DNA of 64,000 bases from Anomaloglossus baeobatrachus (taxonomy: Eukaryota > Chordata > Amphibia > Anura > Aromobatidae). Positions 22,023 to 31,397 of the stretch are shown piece by piece. A program made the position numbers and the translations under genes. Every line of letters starts with the position of its first letter. The stretch's first letter is position 1. A model generated the notes under the pieces. The model worked only from the letters and a program-made list of their open reading frames with translations. It ran no database searches and was not told the origin of the DNA. Location of the stretch: NCBI RefSeq assembly GCF_048569485.1, contig NC_134360.1:180763536-180827535 (forward strand). Reading direction: 5' to 3'.

Positions 22023-22257
22023 ATCCACTATAGGGTTAATGCTGTTTCCCTACAGGCTTAAGGAAGGGTTAAAAGGAAACAGGAACGAGGGCAGGTGTGC
22101 CGGGTGTGAGGGAGTGAACAGAACTCCCTGAGTTTTCTGCTGGAGAGGCACATGTATTGTGTTATGGACTTTTGTTTGGACATTAAAACCGTGTGCTGTG
22201 AACCTTAATGCCTGGATCCCGTGTCTTCTGCTGCGCAGCCGACCGTGCTACCTCACA
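21945..22257 (+). repeat. 3' LTR of the Gmr1-like element
   Basis: Same 313-bp sequence as the 5' LTR. The target copy ATGG follows at 22258-22261, and the host minisatellite then resumes with GGGAAGATATACACCAGG. Confidence 0.95.
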
Positions 22258-22566
22258 ATGGGGAAGATATACACCAGGATGAGCCTAGAATGGTGGACAT
22301 ATATACCAGGATGGGGAACTTACAGTTGAAACCAGAAGTTTACATACACTCTCTTGTTTTTCTCGCTATCTGATATGAAATCAGAATAAACCTTTCCTGT
22401 TTTAGGTCAGTTAGGAACCAAAATTATTTATATTGGCCAAATGCCAGAATAATGAGAAATAGAGAGAGAGAGAATGCTTTAAGACATTTGAATTACTTTC
22501 TGCAAAGTCAAAAGTTTACATACATTTCATTAGTATTTGGTACCATTGCCCTTCAACTGTTTGACT

Positions 22567-22980
22567 TCAGTCAAAGTTTTGGATATCCTTCCACAAGCTT
22601 CTTCTGTTTTTTTTATGTTTCTTTTGGAATAATGGCTTCTTCCTGGCAGAGTGGCCTTTCAGCCTGTGTTGATACAGTACTGGATTCACAGTGGATAATG
22701 ACACAATCTTACCAGCTTTTGCCAGCATCTTCACAAGTTCTTTTGCTTTTGTTGTTGGGTTGATATGCACATGTCTAACTTAAGCATGTTCATCTCTGGT
22801 ACATAGATGGTATGATGGCTGGATATTCCCATCTTGTTTGTACTTCTGTATAATTGTTTGTACAGATGAATGAGGCACCTTCAGGTATCTGGAAATTCCA
22901 CCCAAGGATGAACTAGACTTGTGCAAGTCCACAATTCTCTTCCAGAGATCTTGGCTGATTTATTTTGACTTTCCCATGAT
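22567..22980 (-). pseudogene. Tc1-like transposase N-terminal pseudogene
   Basis: On the minus strand an ATG near 22980 opens MGKSK, as in many Tc1 transposases, but a stop follows within the first residues. Degraded blocks follow for the helix-turn-helix region and for the linker region (HINPTTKAKELVKMLAKAG, HRLKGHSARKKPLFQKKHKK), the latter in one frame at 22567-22770. The catalytic domain (DETK, DNDPKH and NPIEHLW blocks) is missing altogether: the sequence passes straight into the left inverted repeat. This is therefore a non-autonomous, internally deleted copy that could only have moved with enzyme supplied from elsewhere. The family is clear from end structure and linker motif; residue numbering is approximate because of frame changes. 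Confidence 0.7.
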
Positions 22981-23192
22981 GCTACACAAAGAAGCATGGT
23001 GTGTTTCAAGTGTGCATTAAAATACATCCACAGGTGTGTCTCTAATTAACTCAGATGTTGACATTAAACCTATCAGAAGCTTCCAAAGACATGATATCAT
23101 CATATGGGCTGCCCCATATTGTTCAAAAGCATAGTACTCTTAGTGTATGTAAACTTTTGACTTTGCAGAAAGTAATAAAAATGCCTTAAAAC

Positions 23193-23194
23193 AT

Positions 23195-23232
<38 letters not shown>

Positions 23233-23233
23233 T
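23193..23233. repeat. (TC)n microsatellite
   Basis: Almost pure TC dinucleotide run. The matching left arm of the Tc1 element has (AG)n at about 22460-22473, so the run grew from a short repeat in the inverted end. Confidence 0.9.
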
Positions 23234-23274
23234 CATTATTCTGGCATTTGGCAAATATAAATAATTCCTGATTA

Positions 23275-24545
23275 ACCCCTTCAGCCCCGGGGCACTTGCC
23301 GTTTTTGCGTTTTTGTTTTTTGCTCCCCTTCTTCCGAGAGCCGTAACTTTTTTATTTTTCTGTCAATCTTGCCATATGAGGGCTTGTTTTTTGCGGGACA
23401 AGTTGTACCTTTAAATGAAACCATAAGTTTTACCATATGGTGTACTGGGAAACAGCAAAAAAATTCCAAATGCGGAAAAATTGCAAAAAAAGTGTGATGG
23501 CACAATAGTTTTTGGGATGTTTTATTCACGGTGTTCACTATATGGTAAAACTGATGTGTGGGTATGATGCCTGAGGTCGGTGCGAGTTTGTAGACACCAA
23601 ACATGTATAGGTTTACTTGTATCTAAGGGGTTAAAAAAATTCACAAGTTTGTCCAATAAAAGTGGCGCATGTTTTGCGCCATTTTCCGAAACACATAGCG
23701 TTCTTATTTTTTGGGATCTATGGCTCAGTGATGGCTTATTTTTTGCGTCTCGAGCTGACGTTTCTAATAGTACCATTTTTGCGCAGATGCTACGTTTTGA
23801 TCGCTTGTTATTGCATTTTGCGTAAAACTTGCGGCGACCAAAAAACGTAATTTTGGCGTTTGGAATTTTTTTGCCACTACGCTGTTTACCAATCAGATTT
23901 ATTGATTTTATATTTTGATAGATCGGGCATTTCTGAACGCGGCGATACCAAATATGTGTATATTTATTTATTTTTTAACCCTTTAATTTTCAATGGGGGA
24001 AAGGGGGGTGATTTGAACTTTTAGGGTTTTTGGTTTTTTTTTTATTTTTTAAACCTTTTTTTTTTTTTTTACTTTTTTTTTTTATTTTACTAGTCCCCCT
24101 AGGGGGCTATAGCGATCAGCAATCCGATCGCTCTGCACTATCTGCTGATCACAGCTATACAGCTGTAAACAGCAGATACAGTCACTTTCTTTTTCCCTCT
24201 GTTCTGTGCCGAGGGAAAACGAAAGTGAAACATCATAGCTGCAGGTGTCATCACATGACCCTGTGCTACGATGGCAACCACCGATAGTCACGTGATCACG
24301 CACGTTACTTCCGGTGGGGGCGGCGGTAAATAAAAAACATGGCCGCGCACATTTAGATCTTGCTGCCAGACTTTGGCAGCAAGATTTAAGGGGTTAATGG
24401 CCGGGGGTGGAAGCGATTCCACCCACGGCTAGCAGGCACACAAGTCAGCTGTTGAAAACAGCTGATATGTGTGCCGACCGCCGCCTGCCCGCGGCAGGGG
24501 GCGGGGCTTAACAGGACACGCTCCATGACGGATATATCCTAAAAT
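23275..24545. mobile_element. Frog interspersed repeat (TTAACCCCTTCAGCC type) inserted in a Tc1 end
   Basis: It starts TTAACCCCTTCAGCCCCGGG and reads through blocks common in frog genomes (GAGAGCCGTAACTTTTTTAT, AGGGCTTGTTTTTTGCGGGA, AAATTCCAAATGCGGAAAAA). It ends near CCATGACGGATATATCC. The flanks are the two halves of the Tc1 right inverted repeat, so the repeat is younger than the Tc1. No long open frame of note is present. The superfamily is uncertain; a TTAA-target DNA transposon is possible. Confidence 0.5.
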
Positions 24546-24652
24546 GGTCCTAAAATGGGATAAGTTTATTCTGATTTTATTTCAGATAGTGAGGAAAAAC
24601 CTGCAGATGGGTCTTTTTAGATAGTGTATGTAAACTTCTGGATTCAAATGTA

Positions 24653-24905
24653 TACCGGGATGGGGACATATATACCAAGATGGGACCAGGAAGGGAACAT
24701 TTACACCAGGATGAGGGACATATATTCCAGGATGGGAAACATATCGTAGGATGGGGGAGAGATATATACCAAGATAGGACCAGCCCGGGGAACATATACA
24801 CCAGGATGGGAAAATATATACTAGGATGGGCCCAGGATGAGAGAACATATATACCAGGATGGGGGACATTAGTACAGGATGGGAGACAATAATATTTAAT
24901 GGGGG
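24653..24905. repeat. GGATGGGG minisatellite, right part
   Basis: It continues the array of 16895-17123 and 22258-22320 with units such as GGGACATATATACCAAGATG. It then runs into unique-looking sequence that ends at the hAT-like terminus near 25028. Confidence 0.85.
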
Positions 24906-25034
24906 GGACTCATATGTCCTTTTAGGATTTAAAATGATACAAGTGCCCATACATCTGACCAACATATGAGGGGGGTTTCCCATGTCCAAATTTTGCATTG
25001 GGGCCCTTGGAAACTAGTTACACCACTGGTAGTG

Positions 25035-25690
25035 TGGAGACACTAAATGTGTGGTTAGAATTGTGTGAGGAGATCCAGGAGAGGGTAAGGTCTTTCACGC
25101 CAGGGGAATAGAAGATTTGTAGTAGGATGGAGTGATCAACTTTGTCGAAGGTGGAGGACATGTCTAGGAGGAGTATAAAGCATTGTCTGTTAGTTTTGGC
25201 GGTAAGTTCTTAGGCATTTTGGTCAATGCAGTTTCAGTGGAATGCTGGGGAGGGAAGCCAGATTATAGGTTGTCAAAGTGTGAGTGAGATGACAGGTGGG
25301 AGGAAAGGTCAGCATGCACATGCTGTTCGAAGAGTTTGCAAGTGAATCGGAGCAGCTGGGCTTAGAGGTCAAATCAAGGGATGGCTTTTTCAGAATAGAT
25401 GTGATGCTAGCATGTTTGAAAGCAGAAGGGAAGGTACCAGAAGTTAACGATAGGTTGAAAAGTTGGGTCTGGGCCTAGATAAGCATGGTGGTGAGATTGG
25501 GAAGGACGAGGGATGGGACTGGGTGAAGTGAACAAGTCGTTAGGTGTGATCTGCAGAGGAGATGAAAAAGCTCTCCTTCAGTGATGTTGTGGAGGAAGGT
25601 TATGGGGGAAGGGCAGTTGTCTGATATACAAAGGGTATGTATGAGATCGCCAAAATGATGGTCTATAAAATGAAGGTAGTTTCAAGCTCA
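25035..25690 (-). pseudogene. LINE reverse-transcriptase fragment (CR1/L2/Rex-like)
   Basis: Read on the minus strand, two typical blocks of a non-LTR reverse transcriptase appear in order. The first is LSLTSGTFPSAFKHASITSI with LKKPSLD after it, the usual approach to the first RT motif. Next, after a degraded region, comes LLDMSSTFDKVDHSILLQ, which carries the catalytic Asp of motif A. No YxDD block is found, because the fragment stops before it at the 25030 side. Several stops and frame changes lie in between. The wording of the motifs suggests the CR1/L2/Rex group, which is common in frogs. It is a 5'- and 3'-truncated dead copy. Confidence 0.7.
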
Positions 25691-25732
25691 AAGCAGTCAA
25701 AACATTGTTACCCTATTGCTTGTCACTGTACA

Positions 25733-25910
25733 TACTGTCAGGGCCAAAAGTATTTGCACCCTTGAAATTGTTCCAGAAACATAATTTCTCCCAGAAAATT
25801 ATTGCAATTACACATTTTGTCGTATGCTTTTTTTGCACACAAAAACAGTTTTTTACAACAATTTGTTTTTCTATGGACATATTCTGATAGCAGTTATTTA
25901 TTTATTTTTT
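25733..25910. mobile_element. Single Tc1-like terminal fragment
   Basis: The sequence CATACTGTCAGGGCCAAAAG with TATTTGCACCCTTGAAATTG right after it is the outer end of a vertebrate Tc1-like inverted repeat. No partner end is found in the window, so only this fragment survives. Confidence 0.55.
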
Positions 25911-26550
25911 TCTTTGGCCAGTCTGTGCATTTCGGTCTGTGATCGGATTGATGTACAGTCGTCTGAATCGGCCTTTATACTAACAGGTGTGGTAGATCCT
26001 GCTAATTGCAAGGCCTAACGCACCAAAGTTGCTGGGTGACCCCCGGACCATTACTCTGCCTTAAGTCGCCATTTCAACTATTAGCGCCACATACTCACAG
26101 AGTGTTGATGGGGTTAAAAAAGGAGCCTCCTCACAAAATAAGTGTCTGGATGCTGGTGTAGGCAATTATGAAGGGGGGTCTACTTGTAGGATGGTAAAAT
26201 CAATGAGATGTACATGTACCCCGGTTTGTGGCAATGCATTACTCACGGGTGTTGGGTCGGGGTTAATATAGTGTGCTTAATATAACGGCATACAGTATAC
26301 CTAAGGCTGATCACATTTACGTTTTCTATAATTGTATTTTTTTTTTAATAAAACCTCTTAATTGACCATGAAGTGAGGATCCCACTGCCTGACAATCTTT
26401 AGGATATTGATTTTAGTTAGCGCAATCTGCTCCATCAGAGCCAAGTTTATTGCAGCTTTATTATTTTAACAGAATTTTCTAGAACAATACTGTCCCCTAG
26501 TGGTCAGTTTCTAGTATGTCATATAACTGTTCTAGCTTCAATTTATACAG
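25911..26550. other. No gene or recognised repeat
   Basis: T-rich and mixed sequence with no terminal repeats or open frames that I can support. Confidence 0.4.
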
Positions 26551-26977
26551 TTAAAGCACCACTACAGCATTGTTTTTTTTTATGTCAGCGCTGGAGGGGT
26601 ACTTTAAATGTCCCATGACACCGTTCTAATAGTCACCTGCCGCCGTCTTCATCTGTTTCCAACGTCGCTCCTGTCAGTTTCCAGTGATTTGTGACCTGCC
26701 ACCTGCTCCAGTGCTCCATGGAGCGCACCGAAGGTCACAACTCAATACAAGTCTATCAAAGCCTTGTTCTGGTCTCTTTCTGGCTCTTATAGAGTTGCAT
26801 TGAGCACTACTGATGCAGCTTTGGACTTCTGGCCAGTTAGAAGTTACGGGCACAAGATGGACAGGAGTGGCGCCGAAAAAGATGAAAAAGACAGAAAATA
26901 AGACAAGGGTCAGGGAACTTCGATTTAAAGCACTACACCAGCGCAGAAAAAAAAAAAAAAGATGGAGTGGTGCTTTA
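26551..26977. mobile_element. MITE with TTAAAGCACCACTACAG ends
   Basis: The left end TTAAAGCACCACTACAGC and right end GATGGAGTGGTGCTTTAA are inverted repeats of about 18 bp. The interior shows further pairing (tcagcgctgg and ccagcgcaga). It has no coding capacity. Its right end overlaps the left end of the next foldback element by the shared TTTAAAG. Confidence 0.7.
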
Positions 26978-27580
26978 AAGGAAACCAATCACCAGGATTT
27001 TCGTATATAACCTAAAGCCGGTGGCACTATCAGACTGTTTCTATAGATACCTGTAGTGGTCAGCTCGGATGTATAGGTTTTCAAACACAAGAAAGTAAAG
27101 TTTATAAAATCGGCAGCTTCTTGAGTGACAGCAGCTGAGGAGCAGATAATATCCCTTTATCCCTTGCAGGACCTGTGTGAGGTCATACCCATGTGACCAG
27201 TAGGGGTGGGGCCTCAGTCAACAGAAAAATGTTGCTTCGTGGTATCAGCTTTGTTGGCTGAGGTCCTGCCCCTTCTGGTCACATGGGTATTACATCAGCA
27301 CAGGTACTACAAGTGAAAAAAGTGAATCATTTGTATAATACTTATGATAATTCTAACAGGGGGAGGGGATAACTATGAACTATACTCCCCAGATATTATC
27401 TAATCTTCAGCTGCTGTCACTCAAGAAGCTGCTGATTTTATAACCTTTACTTTCTTGGATTTCAAAACCTAAACATCCGAGCTGACCACTACAGGTATGT
27501 AGAGAATCAGCCTGATAGTGCCAGTATAGCACTGGCTTTAGCTTTTATACGAAAAGCCTGGTGATTGGTTCCCTTTAAAG
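26973..27580. mobile_element. Foldback (giant hairpin) MITE, copy 2
   Basis: Same family as 11231-11990. The left arm (GGAAACCAATCACCAGGATT, GGTCAGCTCGGATGTATAGG) is mirrored by the right arm (CATCCGAGCTGACCACTACA, GTGATTGGTTCCCTTTAAAG). The centre again has CCATGTGACCAG and CTGGTCACATGG around a short loop. It is about 150 bp shorter than copy 1, from loss within the arms. Confidence 0.85.
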
Positions 27581-28530
27581 GGGAAGACATTTTTATGCAG
27601 CTTTTCAAAATAATAGGAGGAGGCTTCGTCACATTCCTTCATCCACATGGATCCAGCTCAGACAACTGCAGAGGTCTGCACTTCTTAGGATGTTTACAGG
27701 GCTGCTGAAGGGGTTAGATGACTAGAAGAGCATGTCATCAGATGCGTTCTTCTAGTCACCTGAGCTCAATGACAATAAGTCCTGAGACTATGTACCATAT
27801 CTGTCCCGCTGATCCTCGACTTCTCCTCTTGCAGTAAGGTTTTGCTGTCAGTGTCATGTGCCAGGCAATCTGTAACACCCGCCGACGCTCTCCTGCACTA
27901 TCCATCATATGCTCCAGTTCAAGGATCTTCCCTGCTGACATCATCACCCAGTTAAACCTGGACTCAGCCTACACATAGTCTGTTTCTTTATGTGCTCACT
28001 ATTTCTACTTGATCTCTATTAATGAGCTTCACTAACTTTGCTCCCAATTAATCCTTGGCACCTTTGCCGACCTCATGTTAGAGAAACTTCTGTGAGGGGG
28101 TTAAAATGATGAAGCCTGCATAGTCTCTTATGCCCTGTGCATGGTTTAAGGCCATTAGACTAATGTTGGCCAAAGCCACCGATTTCAGCGGGTTTGACAC
28201 GTCAATCGGTGGTCAAGAGAGATATCGGTCACATTTGCCGATGTCGGATAGCATATCGCATACTTATTTCGGAGATAAGCTGCCAGGCCACAGGTGAGTC
28301 GGCAGATTTCTTATTAAGAACATAGGAGTGCTCGACTAAACATATGCCCCTGTGGAGAAGAGTCGGCGGAGATAGCTGTCAAGACAAGGGATCAGCCAAA
28401 GCATCATTCAGCCAACAGCCATGGATATGGGTGTGAAGGATTTATCTCACATAGATCAGATTGAGAGAACAGATGACTCAGTAATGCTGCAGGTAGTATA
28501 ATGGATTACTGCTAATGATGAGACAACTGT
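27581..28530. other. No gene or recognised repeat
   Basis: Mixed-composition sequence. I looked for splice-flanked open frames on both strands and saw none I could support. Confidence 0.35.
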
Positions 28531-28532
28531 TC

Positions 28533-28680
28533 AGTGCTCGATACTTGTTTACCAAGTATAATGGAAGTCAATGGGGAAGTCAAGCATTTTTCTGGCAAAT
28601 TGTCTGAAAAAAATGTTCGAGTTCCCCCTTGACTTCTATTATACTTTGTAAATGAGTACTGACCACCCGAGCATCAAAAT
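28533..28680. mobile_element. Short foldback MITE
   Basis: The left half (CAGTGCTCGATACTTGTTTA, AGTATAATGGAAGTCAATGG) is mirrored by the right half (TTGACTTCTATTATACTTTG, GAGTACTGACCACCCGAGCA). Arms are about 60 bp with several mismatches. Non-coding. Confidence 0.7.
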
Positions 28681-29112
28681 GTTTGTTACGCCTATAAAAC
28701 ACCCATGTCGAAAACTGGAATAGTATTAGGTATTAGGTACAAATAATCTGAACCCACATATTTACTATTCATCCATCACTAATTGACTTACATGGTCGAG
28801 TGTGATCCGATAATCAGAAATGCTGTGATTTTTCCTGCGGAGCAAATTGAACATGTGCACAGCCCCATAAACCAACATTGGTCAGCGTGCGATCCAAACT
28901 TTTGTCAGGTCACATTCGGACCAAAAATATTGTCGTGTGAACTTGGCCTTAAAGTGCATTTAGATGAGCTGATGAACTGGTAACACTGCTTTTCTCTATG
29001 AGTTGCCCGTGTAAAGATGGCGATTATCCCACAAAGAGCCTGGTCATAGGCTGATCAGATCCTATAAAAGTCGGTTATTGGCAGAACATCACCCCATCTA
29101 ACATTATACAGT
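28681..29112. other. No gene or recognised repeat
   Basis: Nothing structured seen between the foldback unit and the hairpin-head repeat. Confidence 0.35.
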
Positions 29113-29741
29113 ACTAGATGGTGGCCCGATTCTAACGCATCGGGTATTCTAGAATTTATTGTGTAGTTAATGTATGATTTTTGACTAATAATGGAAGGAA
29201 GACTCAGTATATTTTTGGTGAAAGATACATTTTTATTGTTTAAAAATTGTGAATGTTTAACATGAAGATGTAACTGTATGTAACTAAATATTGTTGGGAA
29301 CTAACTGCATTAACAGTATACTGTGTGATTTAGCAATATCATTGAAAAATATTCTTGTACACGACATTGCGTTTGATATGAGCGGGGTTGTGTGTGTGTG
29401 TGCGCGCGTGGCGGTGTGTGTGCATGGTGGTTTGTGTGTGCCGGTGTGTGTGTGTTTGTGTTGGGCAGTGGCGTAGCAACTGCTTTTGCCGCCCGGGACG
29501 GTCATCAAATTTGCCGCCCCCCTCCGTTTGCCGCCGATAATTTTTTTTTTGCCGTCGATAGAAACCTTCAAAAATCCGGAAAGCCATCAAAATATTTATT
29601 TTTCATGGAACTACAATCAAAGATCTAATTGTAGACTGCTGCTATTAATAGACTTTCACCTTTTTACACACACATATGTAGGCCTATTATACACACACAC
29701 AGCTCTGCTGCATACATACAGACACACACAGCTCTGCTGCA

Positions 29742-31397
29742 TACAGTTAGGTCCAGAAATATTTGGACAGTGACACAATTTTCGCGAGTTGGGCTCTGCA
29801 TGCCACCACATTGGATTTGAAATGAAACCTCTACAACAGAATTCAAGTGCAGATTGTAACGTTTAATTTGAAGGTTTGAACAAAAATATCTGATAGAAAT
29901 TGTAGGAATTGTACACATTTCTTTACAAACACTCCACATTTTAGGAGGTCAAAAGTAATTGGACAAATAAACCAAACCCAAACAAAATATTTTTATTTTC
30001 AATATTTTGTTGCGAATCCTTTGGAGGCAATCACTGCCTTAAGTCTGGAACCCATGGACATCACCAAACGCTGGGTTTCCTCCTTCTTAATGCTTTGCCA
30101 GGCCTTTACAGCCGCAGCCTTCAGGTCTTGCTTGTTTGTGGGTCTTTCCGTCTTAAGTCTGGATTTGAGTAAGTGAAATGCATGCTCAGTTGGGTTAAGA
30201 TCTCGTGATTGACTTGGCCATTGCAGACTGTTCCACTTTTTTGCACTCATGAACTCCTGGGTAGCTTTGGCTGTATGCTTGGGGTCATTGTCCATCTGTA
30301 CTATGAAGCGCCGTCCGATCAACTTTGCGGCATTTGGCTGAATCTGGGCTGAAATTATATCCCGGTACACTTCAGAATTCATCCGGCTACTCTTGTCTGC
30401 TGTTATGTCATCAATAAACACAAGTGACCCAGTGCCATTGAAAGCCATGCATGCCCATACCATCACGTTGCCTCCACCATGTTTTACAGAGGATGTGGTG
30501 TGCCTTGGATCATGTGCCGTTCCCTTTCTTCTCCAAACTTTTTTCTTCCCATCATTCTGGTACAGGTTGATCTTTGTCTCATCTGTCCATAGAATACTTT
30601 TCCAGAACTGAGCTGGCTTCTTGAGGTGTTTTTCAGCAAATTTAACTCTGGCCTGTCTATTTTTGGAATTGATGAATGGTTTGCATCTAGATGTGAACCC
30701 TTTGTATTTACTTTCATGGAGTCTTCTCTTTACTGTTGACTTAGAGAGAGATACACCTACTTCACTGATAGTGTCCTGGACTTCAGTTGATGTTGTGAAT
30801 GGGTTCTTCTTCACCAAAGAAAGTATGCGGCGATCATCCACCACTGTTGTCATCCGTGGACGCCCAGGCCTTTTTGAGTTCCCAAGCTCACCAGTCAATT
30901 CCTTTTTTCTCAGAATGTACCCGACTGTTGATTTTGCTACTCCAAGCATGTCTGCTATCTCTCTGATGGATTTTTTCTTTTTTTTCAGCCTCAGGATGTT
31001 CTGCTTCACCTCAATTGAGAGTTCCTTAGACCGCATGTTGTCTGGTCACAGCAACAGCTTCCAAATGCAAAACCACACACCTGTAATCAACCCCAGACCT
31101 TTTAACTACTTCATTGATTACAGGTTAACGAGGGAGACGCCTTCAGAGTTAATTGCAGCCCTTAGAGTCCCTTGTCCAATTACTTTTGGTCCCTTGAAAA
31201 AGAGGAGGCTATGCATTACAGAGCTATGATTCCTAAACCCTTTCTCCGATTTGGATGTGAAAACTCTCATATTGCAGCTGGGAGTGTGCACTTTCAGCCC
31301 ATATTATATATATAATTGTATTTCTGAACATGTTTTTGTAAACAGATAAAATAACAAAACTTGTGTCACTGTCCAAATATTTCTGGCCCTGACTGTA
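29742..31397 (-). mobile_element. Tc1-like DNA transposon with open transposase
   Basis: The ends TACAGTTAGGTCCAGAAATA and TATTTCTGGCCCTGACTGTA are inverted repeats that continue through TTTGGACAGTGACACAA, about 37 bp in all. TA flanks both sides. The 1.66-kb length is normal for a complete Tc1-like element. The transposase is on the minus strand and uninterrupted. The element interrupts the TCTGCTGCATACATA minisatellite of the surrounding hAT-like unit, so it is the younger of the two. Confidence 0.93.
29999..31036 (-). CDS. Tc1-like DD34E transposase, intact reading frame
   Basis: The enzyme would bind the element's ends and move it into TA sites in nuclear DNA. The 345-residue reading starts MRSKELSIEVKQ and ends GFATKY, the usual length and tail. 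A first helix-turn-helix spans about 5-45 (IREIADMLGVAKSTVGYIL), followed by the GRPR hook at 58-61 and a second helix-turn-helix at about 65-110. The catalytic residues are D152 in ILWTDETKINLY, D249 in RFIVQMDNDPKHT and E284 in SRDLNPTEHAFHLLK, with 34 residues between the last two. A Gly-rich box (SVKHGGGNVMVWAC) is present. A Lys-rich run at about 18-22 may act as part of a nuclear signal. No stop or frame change is seen. The usual NPIEHLW motif reads NPTEHAF, so activity cannot be assumed. Confidence 0.93.
   Translation of the reverse strand: MRSKELSIEVKQNILRLKKKKKSIREIADMLGVAKSTVGYILRKKELTGELGNSKRPGRPRMTTVVDDRRILSLVKKNPFTTSTEVQDTISEVGVSLSKSTVKRRLHESKYKGFTSRCKPFINSKNRQARVKFAEKHLKKPAQFWKSILWTDETKINLYQNDGKKKVWRRKGTAHDPRHTTSSVKHGGGNVMVWACMAFNGTGSLVFIDDITADKSSRMNSEVYRDIISAQIQPNAAKLIGRRFIVQMDNDPKHTAKATQEFMSAKKWNSLQWPSQSRDLNPTEHAFHLLKSRLKTERPTNKQDLKAAAVKAWQSIKKEETQRLVMSMGSRLKAVIASKGFATKY

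Larger units (their letters stand above)
17124..22257 (+). mobile_element. Gmr1-like Ty3/gypsy LTR retrotransposon, looks whole
   Basis: Two 313-bp LTRs, identical by eye, start TGTGAGACTG and end CTACCTCACA. They enclose 4.5 kb of plus-strand coding sequence. A 4-bp target duplication ATGG lies at 17120-17123 and 22258-22261. A G-rich polypurine tract (TGAGGGGGGGGTA) stands directly before the right LTR. The parts in order are gag with a zinc knuckle, protease, integrase with HHCC, D-D35-E and a GPY/F module, then reverse transcriptase and RNase H. Integrase before reverse transcriptase is the Ty1/copia order, yet the domains are of gypsy type. That combination defines the Gmr1-like clade known from fish, frogs and other deuterostomes. 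The coding falls in two blocks in different frames, so there is at most about one break unless the family uses a frame change there. Identical LTRs indicate a very young insertion. Confidence 0.92.
22321..24652 (-). mobile_element. Sleeping-Beauty-like Tc1 element with long IR/DR ends
   Basis: The left end TACAGTTGAAACCAGAAGTT pairs with the right end AAACTTCTGGATTCAAATGT. Each end carries two direct copies of a TTTACATACA or TGTATGTAAA core about 160-190 bp apart (at about 22349 and 22515 on the left; 23150 and 24630 on the right, the latter spacing stretched by an insertion). That IR/DR layout is typical of Sleeping-Beauty-like Tc1 transposons. The transposase remnant is on the minus strand. 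The right end is interrupted by a separate 1.27-kb repeat (23275-24545) and by a (TC)n run at 23193-23233. TA flanks both ends. Confidence 0.85.
16760..25028. mobile_element. hAT-like repeat with GGATGGGG minisatellite, split twice
   Basis: The right end, ending GAAACTAGTTACACCACTGG near 25028, is in reverse complement CCAGTGGTGTAACTAG, an end type I associate with hAT-like repeats of frogs. Before it lies a minisatellite of about 20-30 bp units (GGACATATATACCAGGATGG) that occurs in three parts: 16895-17123, 22258-22320 and 24653-24905. The parts are separated by a Gmr1-like retrotransposon and a Tc1 element. The left end was not found, so the start given is approximate. Confidence 0.4.

Noticed and set aside
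29113-29152. Hammerhead or HDV ribozyme in the hairpin head
   Set aside because: The nested stems are real, but I do not see the CUGAUGA..GAA core of a hammerhead or a convincing HDV pseudoknot. I kept it only as a structural finding.
30621-31229. 202-codon plus-strand reading
   Set aside because: Antisense shadow of the intact Tc1 transposase at 29999-31036.
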